Source of the DNA: Opisthocomus hoazin
Taxonomy: Eukaryota; Chordata; Aves; Opisthocomiformes; Opisthocomidae
Reading direction: 5' to 3'
DNA: 64,000 nt
NCBI RefSeq assembly: GCF_030867145.1
Contig: NC_134429.1
Span: forward strand, 15,190,677-15,254,676
The number at the start of each line of letters is the position of its first letter. Position 1 is the first letter of the stretch. The notes beneath the pieces were generated by a model that ran no database searches, was not told the DNA's origin, and was given only the letters and a program-made list of their open reading frames with translations. The position numbers and the translations under genes are program-made. Below are positions 20,262-31,000 of the stretch, one piece after another.

Positions 20262-23200
20262 TCAGGGCACCATGTGCCACCATTTGAAGGCGAAGGGCTT
20301 ACGGCGGACGTTGGTGCCGCAGTGGACGTTGCCGGAGAGGACGTGGTAGGAGAAGTAGTCATCGATGAAGGTGCAGGTGAGGCCCAGGGGCTCCAGCAGC
20401 GCCCGCACCCGCTCCTCCAGGCAGCACTGCCCACCCACCCGCGGTCCGAAGGGCTTGGGGATGCCCAGGTGCCTGCCCAGCACCAGCATGTTCACCTGCG
20501 GTACGGGGACGCTGGTGAGGGTGCAAATGCCACCACAAATCCACGCCCGGGGGTTGGGGCGGTGGGAGGACATCGGGGGTCTCACCATGTTGGGGAAGAA
20601 GGCTGCGGCGCCGGTGGACGCGTCGCCTCGGAAGAGCTGCGGGAGGTCGAGGATGTCCAGCTCGGCCAGGCCCAGCGCCCGCTTCAGCACGTCCCGGTTC
20701 CAGCTGATGCAGCTCTGGGGGGAGGCAGGGAGGGGAGAGGCGTCAGCCGTGGTGCTGGGGAGGGAGGGATGGACAGAGGGAGGAACGGGTGGGTGGAGGG
20801 ACAGATGGATAGATGGAGGAATGGGTGGATGGAAGGATGGACAGAAAGACGGGTAGACAAAGTGTTGGGCGGATGGACAGAGGGACAAAAGGATGGACAG
20901 AAGGATGGCTGGACAGAGGGGTGGATTGGTGGACAGGACAAACGGATGGGTGAACAGATGGAGGGACAGAGAGATGGAGGGATAGACAGAGGGATGGGCA
21001 GATGGAGGGAGGGATGGGTGGAGGGATGGACAGAGGGAGGGAGGAACGGGTGGGTGGAAGGATGGACAGAAAGATGGGTAGACAGGGATGGGTGGGTGAA
21101 TGGAGGGGCAAAGGAATGGACAGAGGGATGGGTGGACAGAAGGACAAAGGGATGGGTGGATGGATGGAGGGACTGAGGGGCAGAGGGATGGACAGATGGG
21201 TGGACAGATGGAGGGACAGAGCGATGGAGGGATGGGTGGATGGATGGAGGGAGGATGAGTAGATGGAGGGAGTGACAAAGGAACGGACAGAGGGTGGATG
21301 GACAGAGGGACAAAGGGATGGGTGGACAGATGGAGAACTGGATAGAGGGAAGGGTGGAGGGCTGAACAGAGGGATGGAGGGACAGAGGGACAGGCATGGT
21401 TTGAAAGAAGCCCCCTGCCCAACATTCTCACCTGGACATAATTATTGAATTTCCGGAGGCCTTCGTTAGCCAGAATCTCGTTTATCGTCAGCTTGGGCAC
21501 CCTCTCCAGTCCTGCAGCACAAAGAACCAGGCAGCAGTTCTTCCCCCAGCACGTTTGGGATGAGACTGCCAGGGCTGAGCCGGGAGCTGCCCCATTTCTT
21601 CAGGGGTCACTGGCAGCGAGCTCCGTCCCAATCCGGGAAACCAAATCTATGCAGCTTTTTAATTAATTCTGCTTATTTCTGCCCCCTCTCCCTGCTGCCA
21701 GCAGCACTTTCCAGCCATTAGCTGGGGTTTGGGGTGCTGTGCACTCACCCACCCCATCGCATTTCGCAGGAAAAAGGGAAAATGAACCCATCGAGCCCCG
21801 TTCTCCATCCTCCCCCCTACCCTCAAACATCGCTGCCTCGCCGAACCCCTCCTCTTGCTTCTCCTTGAGGAGCTGGTAGCAGGCGCTGGGGCTGGCCAGG
21901 AGCAGCCGAAAACCCTGGCGAGGGAGAAAGGTAAGATTTTGGGGGGGAGTATAACGGGTGGACCCCACTTCCCCCCCCCCCCCCCCAGGACTCATTACCT
22001 TCCGATCGGGAGCGGGGACAAAGCTGAGAAATTCATCCACGTGGCCGACGCGGAGCCAGTCCGAAAACAGCTCCACCGGCGCCTGCACCCGTTGGGCGAT
22101 GAGGAAATGCTTGACGGCTTTCGCCATCCGCCGGCCGCCGAATCTGGGGGGCAGAAGGGGGGGGGCTGCCATTTCGGGGTGCCCAAGGGGATGCTCTGCT
22201 TGTGCCCAACCTCAAACGGTGCATAAAAACCCTTTTTTGGGGTTTTTGTTGTTTTTAATGAGTGCTCTGATCCTTCCATCCCACATCTCACCTGGGGAAG
22301 CTGCTGCCGATCAGGATGCGGCCCAAGGGGTACTCCTTGCCCTGCACCGTCACGGGGGGGCTCACCTCCAAATTACCGAAGGAATCGAGGCCAGAAACAC
22401 CCTCCGGCGCTTGCCGGGCCACGTAGCCGAAATCAGGGCCCTAGTTGGGGAAAAACGAGGTGATAATGATTAAAAAAAGGCAATACTGGCTAAAAAAAAA
22501 AGCTGTAAGCACCCAAACTGCAGAACTCCCAAATCATCCTTCATGCTGGCTCTTCCTTTCCCCAGAAAAACAAGAAAAAAAAATTGATTTATTCTGTTTT
22601 TTAAAGTGTTTTCAAAGCTTTGTGCCTTGCTGGGAAAGGGAGGAGGAAGGGGTCAGGTACCAGGATGCTCTTGACGGGGAAATCCTTCAGCCCACCATCG
22701 CGAGGCGAGTCGAAGACGACAGGGAAGGTCTTGTGGGGGGCTTGCACGTAGCCGAATTCAACCTCGTCCTGGAGAAGGGTTGGAGAAGGTGAGGGGAGCC
22801 CCCGCGGAGCTGCTGCAGCCGGGCTGGGGCTGGGCACCATCCTGCACCCACCTGGATCCAGAGGTCCTGGCGGTTCTCCAGCAGCGGGCAGACGGTGAGC
22901 GGGCACTTGGCTTTCTCGGCCATGGCACCCACGGCTGCCACAAAATCCTCATTATCGTCCACGCTGGGAAGAAAAACGGGATGCGGGGGGGCTGGTCCAG
23001 CAGCAGGCAGGATGCAGCCGCTCCCCCAGCACCCACCTGCAGACAAAGACGTCCAGCGGTGCCAACGTGTTGGGGGTCATGATCCACGGAGCCACGCGGA
23101 AAACCACCGTGTCGGTGAAAATCGGAGTCTCCAGCAAACCCTGGGACGGAGGGGGACAGCGTTCGGGCTCCGCTGCCCCCCGCTACGCCTCACCCCGAAG

Positions 23201-26200
23201 CCCCCGCGGCCGGTACCTTCTCGGGGCTCTCCAGCAGCGTGACGTGGAAAGCCACCAGCCCTGCAAAGCCTACGTCGGGGAAGGCGAGAGCCTCCACGTA
23301 GAAGATGCTCTCCTCCTGATGCCGGCTGGGTTTGACGGCGTAGGCGAGCTTCGAGCCCCCCAGCACGTGCTTGTAGTCCTCCAACACGACGCTGTCTGCG
23401 GGTGCAAGCGCCGTGCAGCCCCCTCAAACAACCAACCCTTTTTCTGCACCTATCCAGCTCCATTTTTTTGCTAATATCTTGCAAAAAAAGGCATATTTGA
23501 TCCCGTGGAGCAAGCACGGAGGGAGCAAAATCACCCGGTGCATCGGATAAACCCCCCCTGTGGGATGTAGGGTGGATGCTGAGGAAGAGATGCTTGCTCT
23601 GCCGCAAGCATTTTGCCTGAACCCCGATAATCTGGGGGGTCTGTCCCCTCCCCCCCAGACCCTGGCATCAGGCACTCACTGCCGCTGTAGAAAACACCAA
23701 CTTTATCAGCTTCGCTGAAGTCCACGTGGAGGACGAGGCGGTGGCCGGTGAAGATGGTGCGGGGACCTCGGGTCCGCAGCACCATCTGTGACATGTCCTT
23801 CAGGTCTGGGGGGGGGGGGAACGGGGTGTCAGAAAGGAAAATTTGGGAGAAAACCATTAAAAAATGGGGGTTTCTTGTATGGGATGAGCCAGTACCGGCG
23901 TAGGAGCGGACGATGGTGTCGTAGTTATCCGGTGTCTTGGCTTTGGGGTTGTCGCGGTCACAGTTCACCAGCAGGATGGCCCCGTGCCCCTCAGGACCCC
24001 ATGTCCACGTCGTCTAGGGCAGGGGGGCAATGAAGCGGGGCTGGGGGTGTCAGCCATCACCCCCCCCTCCATCCCACGGTGGTTCTGAGGGGAGTGGGAC
24101 CCCCCCTTTATACCTTATCCAGCAGCGTCCTGCTCACTGCTCCGCTGCGGCTGGTGTCAGCATCCAGCGAGACCTCTGCGGGGAGAGGGATGCTGAGGGG
24201 GGGAGCATCCCCACCGGCGCCACGATCTGGGGGTGTCCCCCCCCCAGCTTACCCACGCAGGTGATGTACAGCATGGCTCTGCCCACGGGCACCCCGCCTG
24301 CCTCCCCGAAATACGAAATCCTGACCTGCAACGAGGAGCGGGCGCTCGCTGCCGTGGCGAGGACGGGTGGGATCCCGCCGGCGCCCCGGCACCCACCTTC
24401 TCGTCACCCACGTCCTTGCTGAGGGCGTCCATGGCCAGCAGCACCTCGGTGCCGGCGGCCAGGGGCCAGCGGCAGACGCTGGAGGGCAACTTGACGCTCT
24501 GCGTCTCGTGCACCACGTAGAGCTTCACGCCCGGCGTCCCCTGCACGTGGAAGGCGACGGCGTCTTTGGGTGCGGATCTGGAGCGGGGAGAGGGGGGAAA
24601 ACCCGGTGAGAGCCTCGGGGGGGGGCAGCGTGCGGCCATCCGTGCGGGACGCAAACCCTGCCGCCTGCGAGCTTGCGCCGTGCAATGAATCCTTGCAGCA
24701 AGTCGGGCAAACCCGCAATGATCCCTGCAAAACGCAGCTGCGACAAACCCCGCGCTGCGGCGTTACAATCAGTCCCGCAACGGGCAGCGAGCCCTGCGAT
24801 GCGCAACCGCAACCAGTCCTGCAAAATGCAACGCGTCCCGCAAACGCGACGGCGAGGAGCCCTTCAGCGCACAGCAAATCCTGCAGAACTCGATTACAGC
24901 AGATCCCGCCAAAGGCGATTGCAGCAAATCCCGCGAAAGGCGATGACAGCAAATCCTGCCGGAGGCAAGAGGTCCCGCAAAAGGCAACGGCGACAAATCC
25001 CGCAGCGTGAATTGCAACAAACCCTGCAAGATGCACAAAATCTTGCGATATTCAACTGCATCAAACGATGCAAAGCGCAACAAGTCCCGCTATAAAAAGT
25101 GGCAATAAATCCCACAGCGTGAATTGCAACAAACCCTGCAAGATGCGCAAAATCTTGCGATATTCAACTGCATCAAACGATGCAAAGCGCAACAAGCCCT
25201 GAAATATGAAATGGCAATAAGTCCCGCAGAATTAATTGCAACAAGCCCTGCAAGATGCACAAAATCTTGCGATACTCAACTGCATGAAATGATGCAAAGC
25301 GCAACAAGTCCCGCTATAAATAATGGCAACAAATCCTGCAGCATTAATTGCAACAAACCCTGCAAGATGCACAAAATCTTGCGATATTCAACTGCATCAA
25401 ACGATGCAAAGCACAACAAGCCCTGCAATACAAAATGGCAAGAAATCCTGCAGCATTAACTGCAACAAGCCCTACAAGATGCACCAAATGCTGCAATATT
25501 CAACCGCAACAAGTCCTGTAAAATGCAATTGCAACAAAACCCTGCAAGATTCCGTCGCGGCAAACCCCCGGAGCTCTCTGGGGTGGTTTTTTGGGACAGG
25601 ACAAGCCCTGACCGGTCGCATCCCCTTCGGAGAAAAGCAAAGCTGCAGCGGTCGGGCAGGCTGCAGCTCGCAACGCTCCGCCCCGGCGCAACACGCTGTA
25701 GGCGATGGGCCAAGGAGCACAAATCCTGACCTGCCAGGAGGGAAGCACGGATCTGTCCCCAGGGTGGAGGGGAAAATCCCACCCCAGGGCCAGCGAGAGA
25801 GGTGAGGATGCTGTCAGCGTTGATGGGATCATATGTGGCTTTGGATGCATTAAATAAAATTAAAAAAAACGACGAAGCTGTTGCTTGGGCTGGGCTTTAA
25901 GGAAGCAAAAAGCAAAACCTGCTGCTGAAAAGCACTTCAGCTGGGGCTGGGGCCAAGGAGGCAGCTAAAGCACCGGGTGACGGGAGGTGACGCCCCGGCC
26001 AGCAGCACTGCGGTGGTTTCTCTCCCCGCATTCTCCCGGAAAGGGGAAATCTTTCCGTTCTGGAGGAGGACGTAGCAGCCCCCCAGCCGGGATGTGAAAC
26101 TCAGCCCAAGGCATCGCTTAAAGATCCCAGGGGGGGCTTTTTGCACCCAAACTGCAGCAAAACGTCCCTTCGAGGGGTCACCGCTCCACCAATTCGGAGG

Positions 26201-26451
26201 AGCCCCTTCCTCCTGGGGCCCGACATCTCCTGGGAAAACCAACCTGAGCAGCAGCATCACCCCCGCCCCACCCCGAGCTATTTTTATCAGCTTGATTAGT
26301 GAGATAAAAGCAAAAAAAGGGGGATTTTAATTTTTCCCCCCCACGTCGCGGCCGCTTACCCACAGACATCGAGGGAGAGCTCGGTGCCCAGCACGCAGAC
26401 GGTGCTGGTGGGACGCTGGGTGGACAGCTGGACGCGGCGCTGCTGGGCCAT
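20262..26451 (-). CDS. PADI3: PADI3, protein-arginine deiminase type 3 (PADI3/4-like)
   Basis: This is a calcium-dependent enzyme converting peptidyl-arginine to citrulline. Exons 1-16 are 26360-26451, 24397-24577, 24253-24325, 24114-24175, 23896-24013, 23680-23805, 23217-23395, 23037-23140, 22852-22963, 22661-22768, 22292-22440, 21999-22143, 21821-21914, 21432-21511, 20586-20714 and 20262-20495. They encode 661 aa (human PADI3 664). The protein starts [10 protein letters not shown]. Landmarks are [10 protein letters not shown] with catalytic Asp350, [10 protein letters not shown] with His469 and Asp471, and [11 protein letters not shown] with Cys643, ending KWWHMVP. A TATA box lies 54 bp upstream of the start. 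Introns 1 and 14 are filled with minisatellites. The type assignment rests on position next to RCC2; by sequence it could equally descend from the PADI3/PADI4/PADI6 ancestor. The final exon is nearly identical to that of PADI1. Confidence 0.93.
20740..21400 (+). repeat. (GGAT/GGAC)-based minisatellite in PADI3 intron 14
   Basis: About 660 bp of GGATGGACAGAGGGA-type phrases, GGGATGGGTGGA and related words, all derivable from a 4-bp GGAY unit. It occupies nearly the whole 717-bp intron between exons 15 and 14. The open frames across it (Pro/Ser/His-rich on the minus strand) are artefacts. Confidence 0.95.
24655..25565 (+). repeat. 28-bp minisatellite with 112-bp higher-order repeat, PADI3 intron 1
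   Basis: The unit is about 28 bp with recurring words GCAACAAACCCTGCAAGATG and CAAATCC(T/C)GCA. From about 25000 the units form a higher-order repeat of exactly 112 bp (4 x 28). The marker phrase CAAAATCTTGCGATA begins at 25036, 25148, 25260 and 25372, and a variant recurs at 25484. The left part (24655-25000) is made of more diverged single units. Confidence 0.95.
25566..26359. other. Remainder of PADI3 intron 1
   Basis: Sequence between the 112-bp array and exon 1, without any exon, RNA gene or mobile element that I recognise. Confidence 0.5.
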
Positions 26452-26504
26452 GCCGGCGGGCCCCTGGGGCACCCTTGGGTGCTGCGACGGGTGGCACGAG
26501 GGGG

Positions 26505-26510
26505 TTTATA
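26505..26510 (-). promoter_or_regulatory. TATA box of PADI3
   Basis: The minus strand reads GCTTTATAAACCCCC, a strong TATAAA, 54 bp before the PADI3 ATG. That implies a 5'UTR of roughly 25 nt. The equivalent place upstream of PADI1 has a related but degraded sequence. Confidence 0.7.
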
Positions 26511-27960
26511 AAGCCTGGCTGCTGGGAGGGGATTAACCAAAGCCCGGCTTAATCCCACCTCCGAGCTCTCAGCCTCCGGGCTGGGTGCGCACGGTGCCCA
26601 GCCGCGCTTCCCCGTGATGGAGCATGAATCAGAGCGCGGGGAAAAGCACCCCAAGACACCCACCAGGTTTTGTTTTGTTTTTTCCTTGATAAGAAGCTCG
26701 GGGGTGGGTTTTTTTCTTAGCACAAAGAGATGCTGGTGTGACTGGCCACCCTTAAACCCACGCTGTAAAATATTCATTGTGACACCAGAGCCGAGCTGGG
26801 GACGTGCCAGCACCGGGCTCAGAGGGGTTTTATTTCTCCTCCCATTGGTTTTATTTGCTCAGCTGGAAAAATTGGCTTTAGGTCTTATTTTAGGGGGGGT
26901 TGAAGGTGCAAGCTGGGTGCTTGCCCTGACCCCCTGGGTGCTGCATGGGGCAGGGGGTCGGTACATCACCTGCGGTGGGGACAGCAGACCCTGCCGCAGC
27001 TTTAATCGTCTTTGTTTTAATTAAATCCTCATCTCGGCGTGGGAGAGGCCTTTGCCGATGCAGCTGTCCCCCCACCAACTCCCTACGAGATCATGCGCCG
27101 CTGGAATTTAATATTCCTCCTTGGGGCTGGGGAAACTCAGCAGAGCCATAACCGCAGGGACAAGGGGGGGCTTGAGGTTAGAAATCACCTTTTTGGTAAA
27201 AAGGACGGGTGCCAAGATGGACGCGTGTTCCTTCTGGGGAGCATCCCCCTTGATTCTCCAGCACCACTTGCAAACACGGCCTCAGAGCAGTCTCCTGGAG
27301 GCTTAGCTATGCTTTTACACCTCAAAAAGTATTGCTAGAAAAGGAAATTGCCCCAAAATAGTGGATTTAGCCCCATAATAGCTCCTGGGGTTGCACAGGG
27401 CCAAGCGATGCCCAGGGCAGGGGACTTGTTTCAGTTCCTGGTGCCGGTTCCAACTGGGTGAGGGTGGTATGGGCAGGACAGAGGGGCAGGAGTGCCAGCT
27501 CGGCACGGGGAAACACCGCGCTGTGCTTGCGATGAAAAGAGGGACAGAAACAGTAGCTGGGGCAGCTGCGAGGGGAAAAGGAAATTTTCTCCTCAGAGAG
27601 GGTGTAAAGTGCTTTGCGTGAGGACAGGGCTCTGCCTCCACCCGGCCTCCTCCGTGGGAGGTGTTTCTTTGGCTGATACAGGGAATCTGGGGAGAGGGGG
27701 GATTATTAGCTACAAACCTGGGACAAGGGACTTACAGACCCTTTAGGAGTGGGATGGGGTCTCAAACCCCCAAAGCAGCCTCCTCGCCAGCTGACTTGCA
27801 CGCACCATGCTCTCAAAGACGCCCCATCTTGTCCCCATCGCATAAAACCATCATTCCCACAACAAACCATGTGCTCAAAAAAGATTTCAAATGATATTTT
27901 CAACCCAAAAGCAGAGGAAGAAAGGATGGGAGACGGGGAAGAGCTGCACCCTCAGTGTTA
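26511..27960. other. PADI3-PADI1 intergenic spacer
   Basis: About 1.45 kb separate the PADI3 promoter from the PADI1 3' end. I see no exon, RNA gene or mobile element. Regulatory sites for PADI3 would be expected near the left end. Confidence 0.5.
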
Positions 27961-27967
27961 ATGCAGC

Positions 27968-27989
27968 TTTATTGGTGAGACCCTTTATT
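27968..27989 (-). terminator. PADI1 poly(A) signals (two)
   Basis: Two TTTATT hexamers on the plus strand (27968-27973 and 27984-27989) give two AATAAA signals on the minus strand. They lie 74-95 bp beyond the PADI1 stop codon. Confidence 0.75.
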
Positions 27990-28062
27990 CCGATGCATCT
28001 TCTGATGCACCAAATGCACCTTCATCACCCGGTTGCAGGACCTGAGCCCATCCCCAGGTGCT

Positions 28063-31000
28063 TCAGGGCACCATGTGCCACCATTTGAAGGTGAAGGGCT
28101 TACGGCGGACGTTGGTGCCGCAGTGGACATCGCCAGAGAGGACGTGGTAGGAGAAGTAGTCGTCGATGAAGGTGCAGGTGAGGCCCAGGGGCTCCAGCAG
28201 CGCCCGCACCCGCTCCTCCAGGCAGCACTGCCCACCCACCCGTGGTCCGAAGGGCTTGGGGATGCCCAGGTGCCTGCCCAGCACCAGCATGTTCACCTGC
28301 ACCCGGATGAAAAAAATCAGTGTTTTCCACCCAAAAGATGTGTTTGCATCAGGTGCTGATGGAAAAAGAGGGGTGGGAGGGGAGGAGGTGCCGGGGGTCT
28401 CACCATGTCCGGGAAGAAGGCATCTGCACGGGATCCCTTCAGGATGAAGAGCTGGGGGATGTCGATGATGTCCTGCTCGTTCAGGCCCAGCTCCTGCTTC
28501 AGGAGGTCACGGTTCCAGTCGATGCAGCGCTGCAGAGAAGCGGGGACCTGGAATTTCCACCCTCAGCCACCCCAGCCCCCCCAAATCCCATGCACGGACC
28601 CCTGTGTGCCCCACTGCAGTCTGTCTGGATCCTCACCTGCTCCATTGCATCCTGCCCAGATCCTCGTCCACTCCGCTGCACCTCATTCCACCCCACCCCT
28701 CTGAGCAACCTCATGAACCCATTCCGAACCCGAGCAACCTCTTTCCTTCAGTTTTGACACCTCTACAGTCACTCGGGGCATCTCCCACCGGGATGATGGC
28801 CTGGGGTGACACAGCACCCAAGGGTGCCTGGTTCCTTCATGGCTGCTCTTCTTGCCCGCCTGCTTTCATGCTGCATGGTGCAACTTCTGCCACGGTTTCT
28901 TGCTCTTCCCCAGGATCTCTAAAAAAGCTCCCTATACCCAGAAATCACCCAGCAGCGATGCGCAAGCAAGCCAAGCGAATCCACCCAAACCCATGGGTGC
29001 AAAGACCCACCTGGACATGCCTGTTGTCACTCTTCAATGACTCATCTGCCAGGATGTCGTCAATGCTTCTCCTCTCAGTGCCCTGCAGCCCTGTGTAGGG
29101 ACAGGAGCAGAGAGGTGAGGGACACCGGTAAGGGATGCTGGTGGTCCCCACCATGCTGCAGGGATGCCCTCGCCCACTCTTTTACCGACGAACTGCGTGG
29201 CTTCGCCATGGCCCTGCTTCTGTTTCTCCTTGAAGAGCTTGTAGCAGGCGTTGGGGCTGGCCAAGAGGAGCCGGAAACCCTGCGGGAGAGAGCCTGGGGG
29301 TCACGCTTTGCTGCCAATGTGATATTTTACCCCACCGTCCTGCTGAGAGACACCACGTCAATGCCAAAGCCAGCCCCAGGTGTTGCAGGGTGCATGGGAT
29401 GTCACCCAGGGACTCGCTGTTTTCCAGGAAGCCACCCCAAAAGAAAGCGCATCACCCAGCCTTCGCGGGGAGGACGAGCAATTGCAAAAAGGGCGCTTTT
29501 TTTTTTTTTTTTTGCATTTGCATTTGCAGAAGACCCTCATGCAGGAGCGGAGATGGCTCCAGGCACCGGTACCTTCCTATCGTAAGCAGGCACGAAGGTG
29601 AGGAATTCATCCACATGGCCCACGCTCAGCCACTCCGAGTAAACCTCCACCGGCGCCTGCACTTTCTGGGCATAAAGAAAATCCCGGACCGCTTTGGACA
29701 TCCGCCGGCCGGCAGCCCTGGGGAGTAGAGGCAGGAGGAGAAAGAGGGTGGCCACCACACCCCGCCACAAGATCTACCCCCAGCCTTCCCCCAACCATCA
29801 CACCAAGGGGAGAAGATCCATCTGCACATCCCATTTTAATGGGAAACACCGGGAAGAGGCTGGAAATAGTCTGAGCAATATAAGTCTATACATATTGATA
29901 TATCTAAACATCTACAAGATACATTAATATATACAATATTATATAAAAATATATTTATAGCATGTTAATATATTAATACAGCTATATTAAATATATTGTA
30001 CACCTATATTTTATATTAATATATCTATATAATATATATTTATATATATCTAGGCCATATATATCTATAGGCATCTGTGCATTACATCCCCTGTTCTGCG
30101 CGGGCACCTTTGGATTTCATTTTCCCCCATCCCCGTGAATCTTAAATCGCTCCTCAGCGCTTTGTGCCGGAGTGAAGTTTTCCTAGACAGACAGCAGCAG
30201 GCAGGGAAAACATTAATTAAACTTCTTGTAATAAGGGATAATTACGGTCCAGGAGAGGCTGGGAAAATGCCATCTACCCGCCGCCATAACCGAAGCAAGC
30301 CCCCCTGGCTTGCAGCGGGGCTGGGGTCAGAGCAACCCATTTGTTATCCTGGATCAAACCCCATCTGGACTCATCCCCGTTGTTATTTCTCCGGGAAAAT
30401 AACCTCCTTTGTGGAGGATTTTGCAGGGCGCTGTTGTTCCCGCAGGGCTGCCTAGCACTGCCTACTCAGAGCAAAACAATTTCCAGTTATTCAGGATTTT
30501 ACCCTTTCTTGGATTCCCCTGCTTTTCCTTTTAATAGTGGGGGAAAAAATAGCCTGGATGCTTACGGCACTGTAGGATCGCAGCAAAAGCACCGGCGGTG
30601 TGGGCAGGAGTGAAAATCAGAGCGGTGGACGGAATTTGTAAGGGATAAATGAACAACGAAGCAGTTTGCACATTAAATCTGGGATTTGACAGGAACCGGC
30701 CTCAAATTCCCATTTTGATGGGAACCAGCCCAGATTTCGACTCCGAAGGATGCATCCCTTTCTCACACAAGGGTTTTCAGTGCTTCCCTGTGTCCCGGAG
30801 GGAGGGCTTGAGCCCCCTCGCTTCTCACCAAGGCAGGGGGCTGCCGATCAGGATCCGGCCCAGGGGATACTCCTTCCCTCGCACCGTCACCGGTGGGCTG
30901 ACGTCCAGGTTGCCGAAGGAGTCAAGGCTGGTGATGGCTTTCCCAGGGGGCTCGCGGGTCACATAGCCAAAATCGGGGCCCTGGAGAAGAGGGAAGCAGT

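Noticed and set aside
20684-21500. Pro/Ser/His-rich minus-strand frames joined to PADI3 exons 14 and 15
   Set aside because: They read through the GGAY intronic array; canonical borders with correct phase exist on both sides.
24655-25565. CRISPR-like regular repeats
   Set aside because: There are no unique spacers, the repeats are contiguous, and the array sits in a vertebrate intron; it is a minisatellite.
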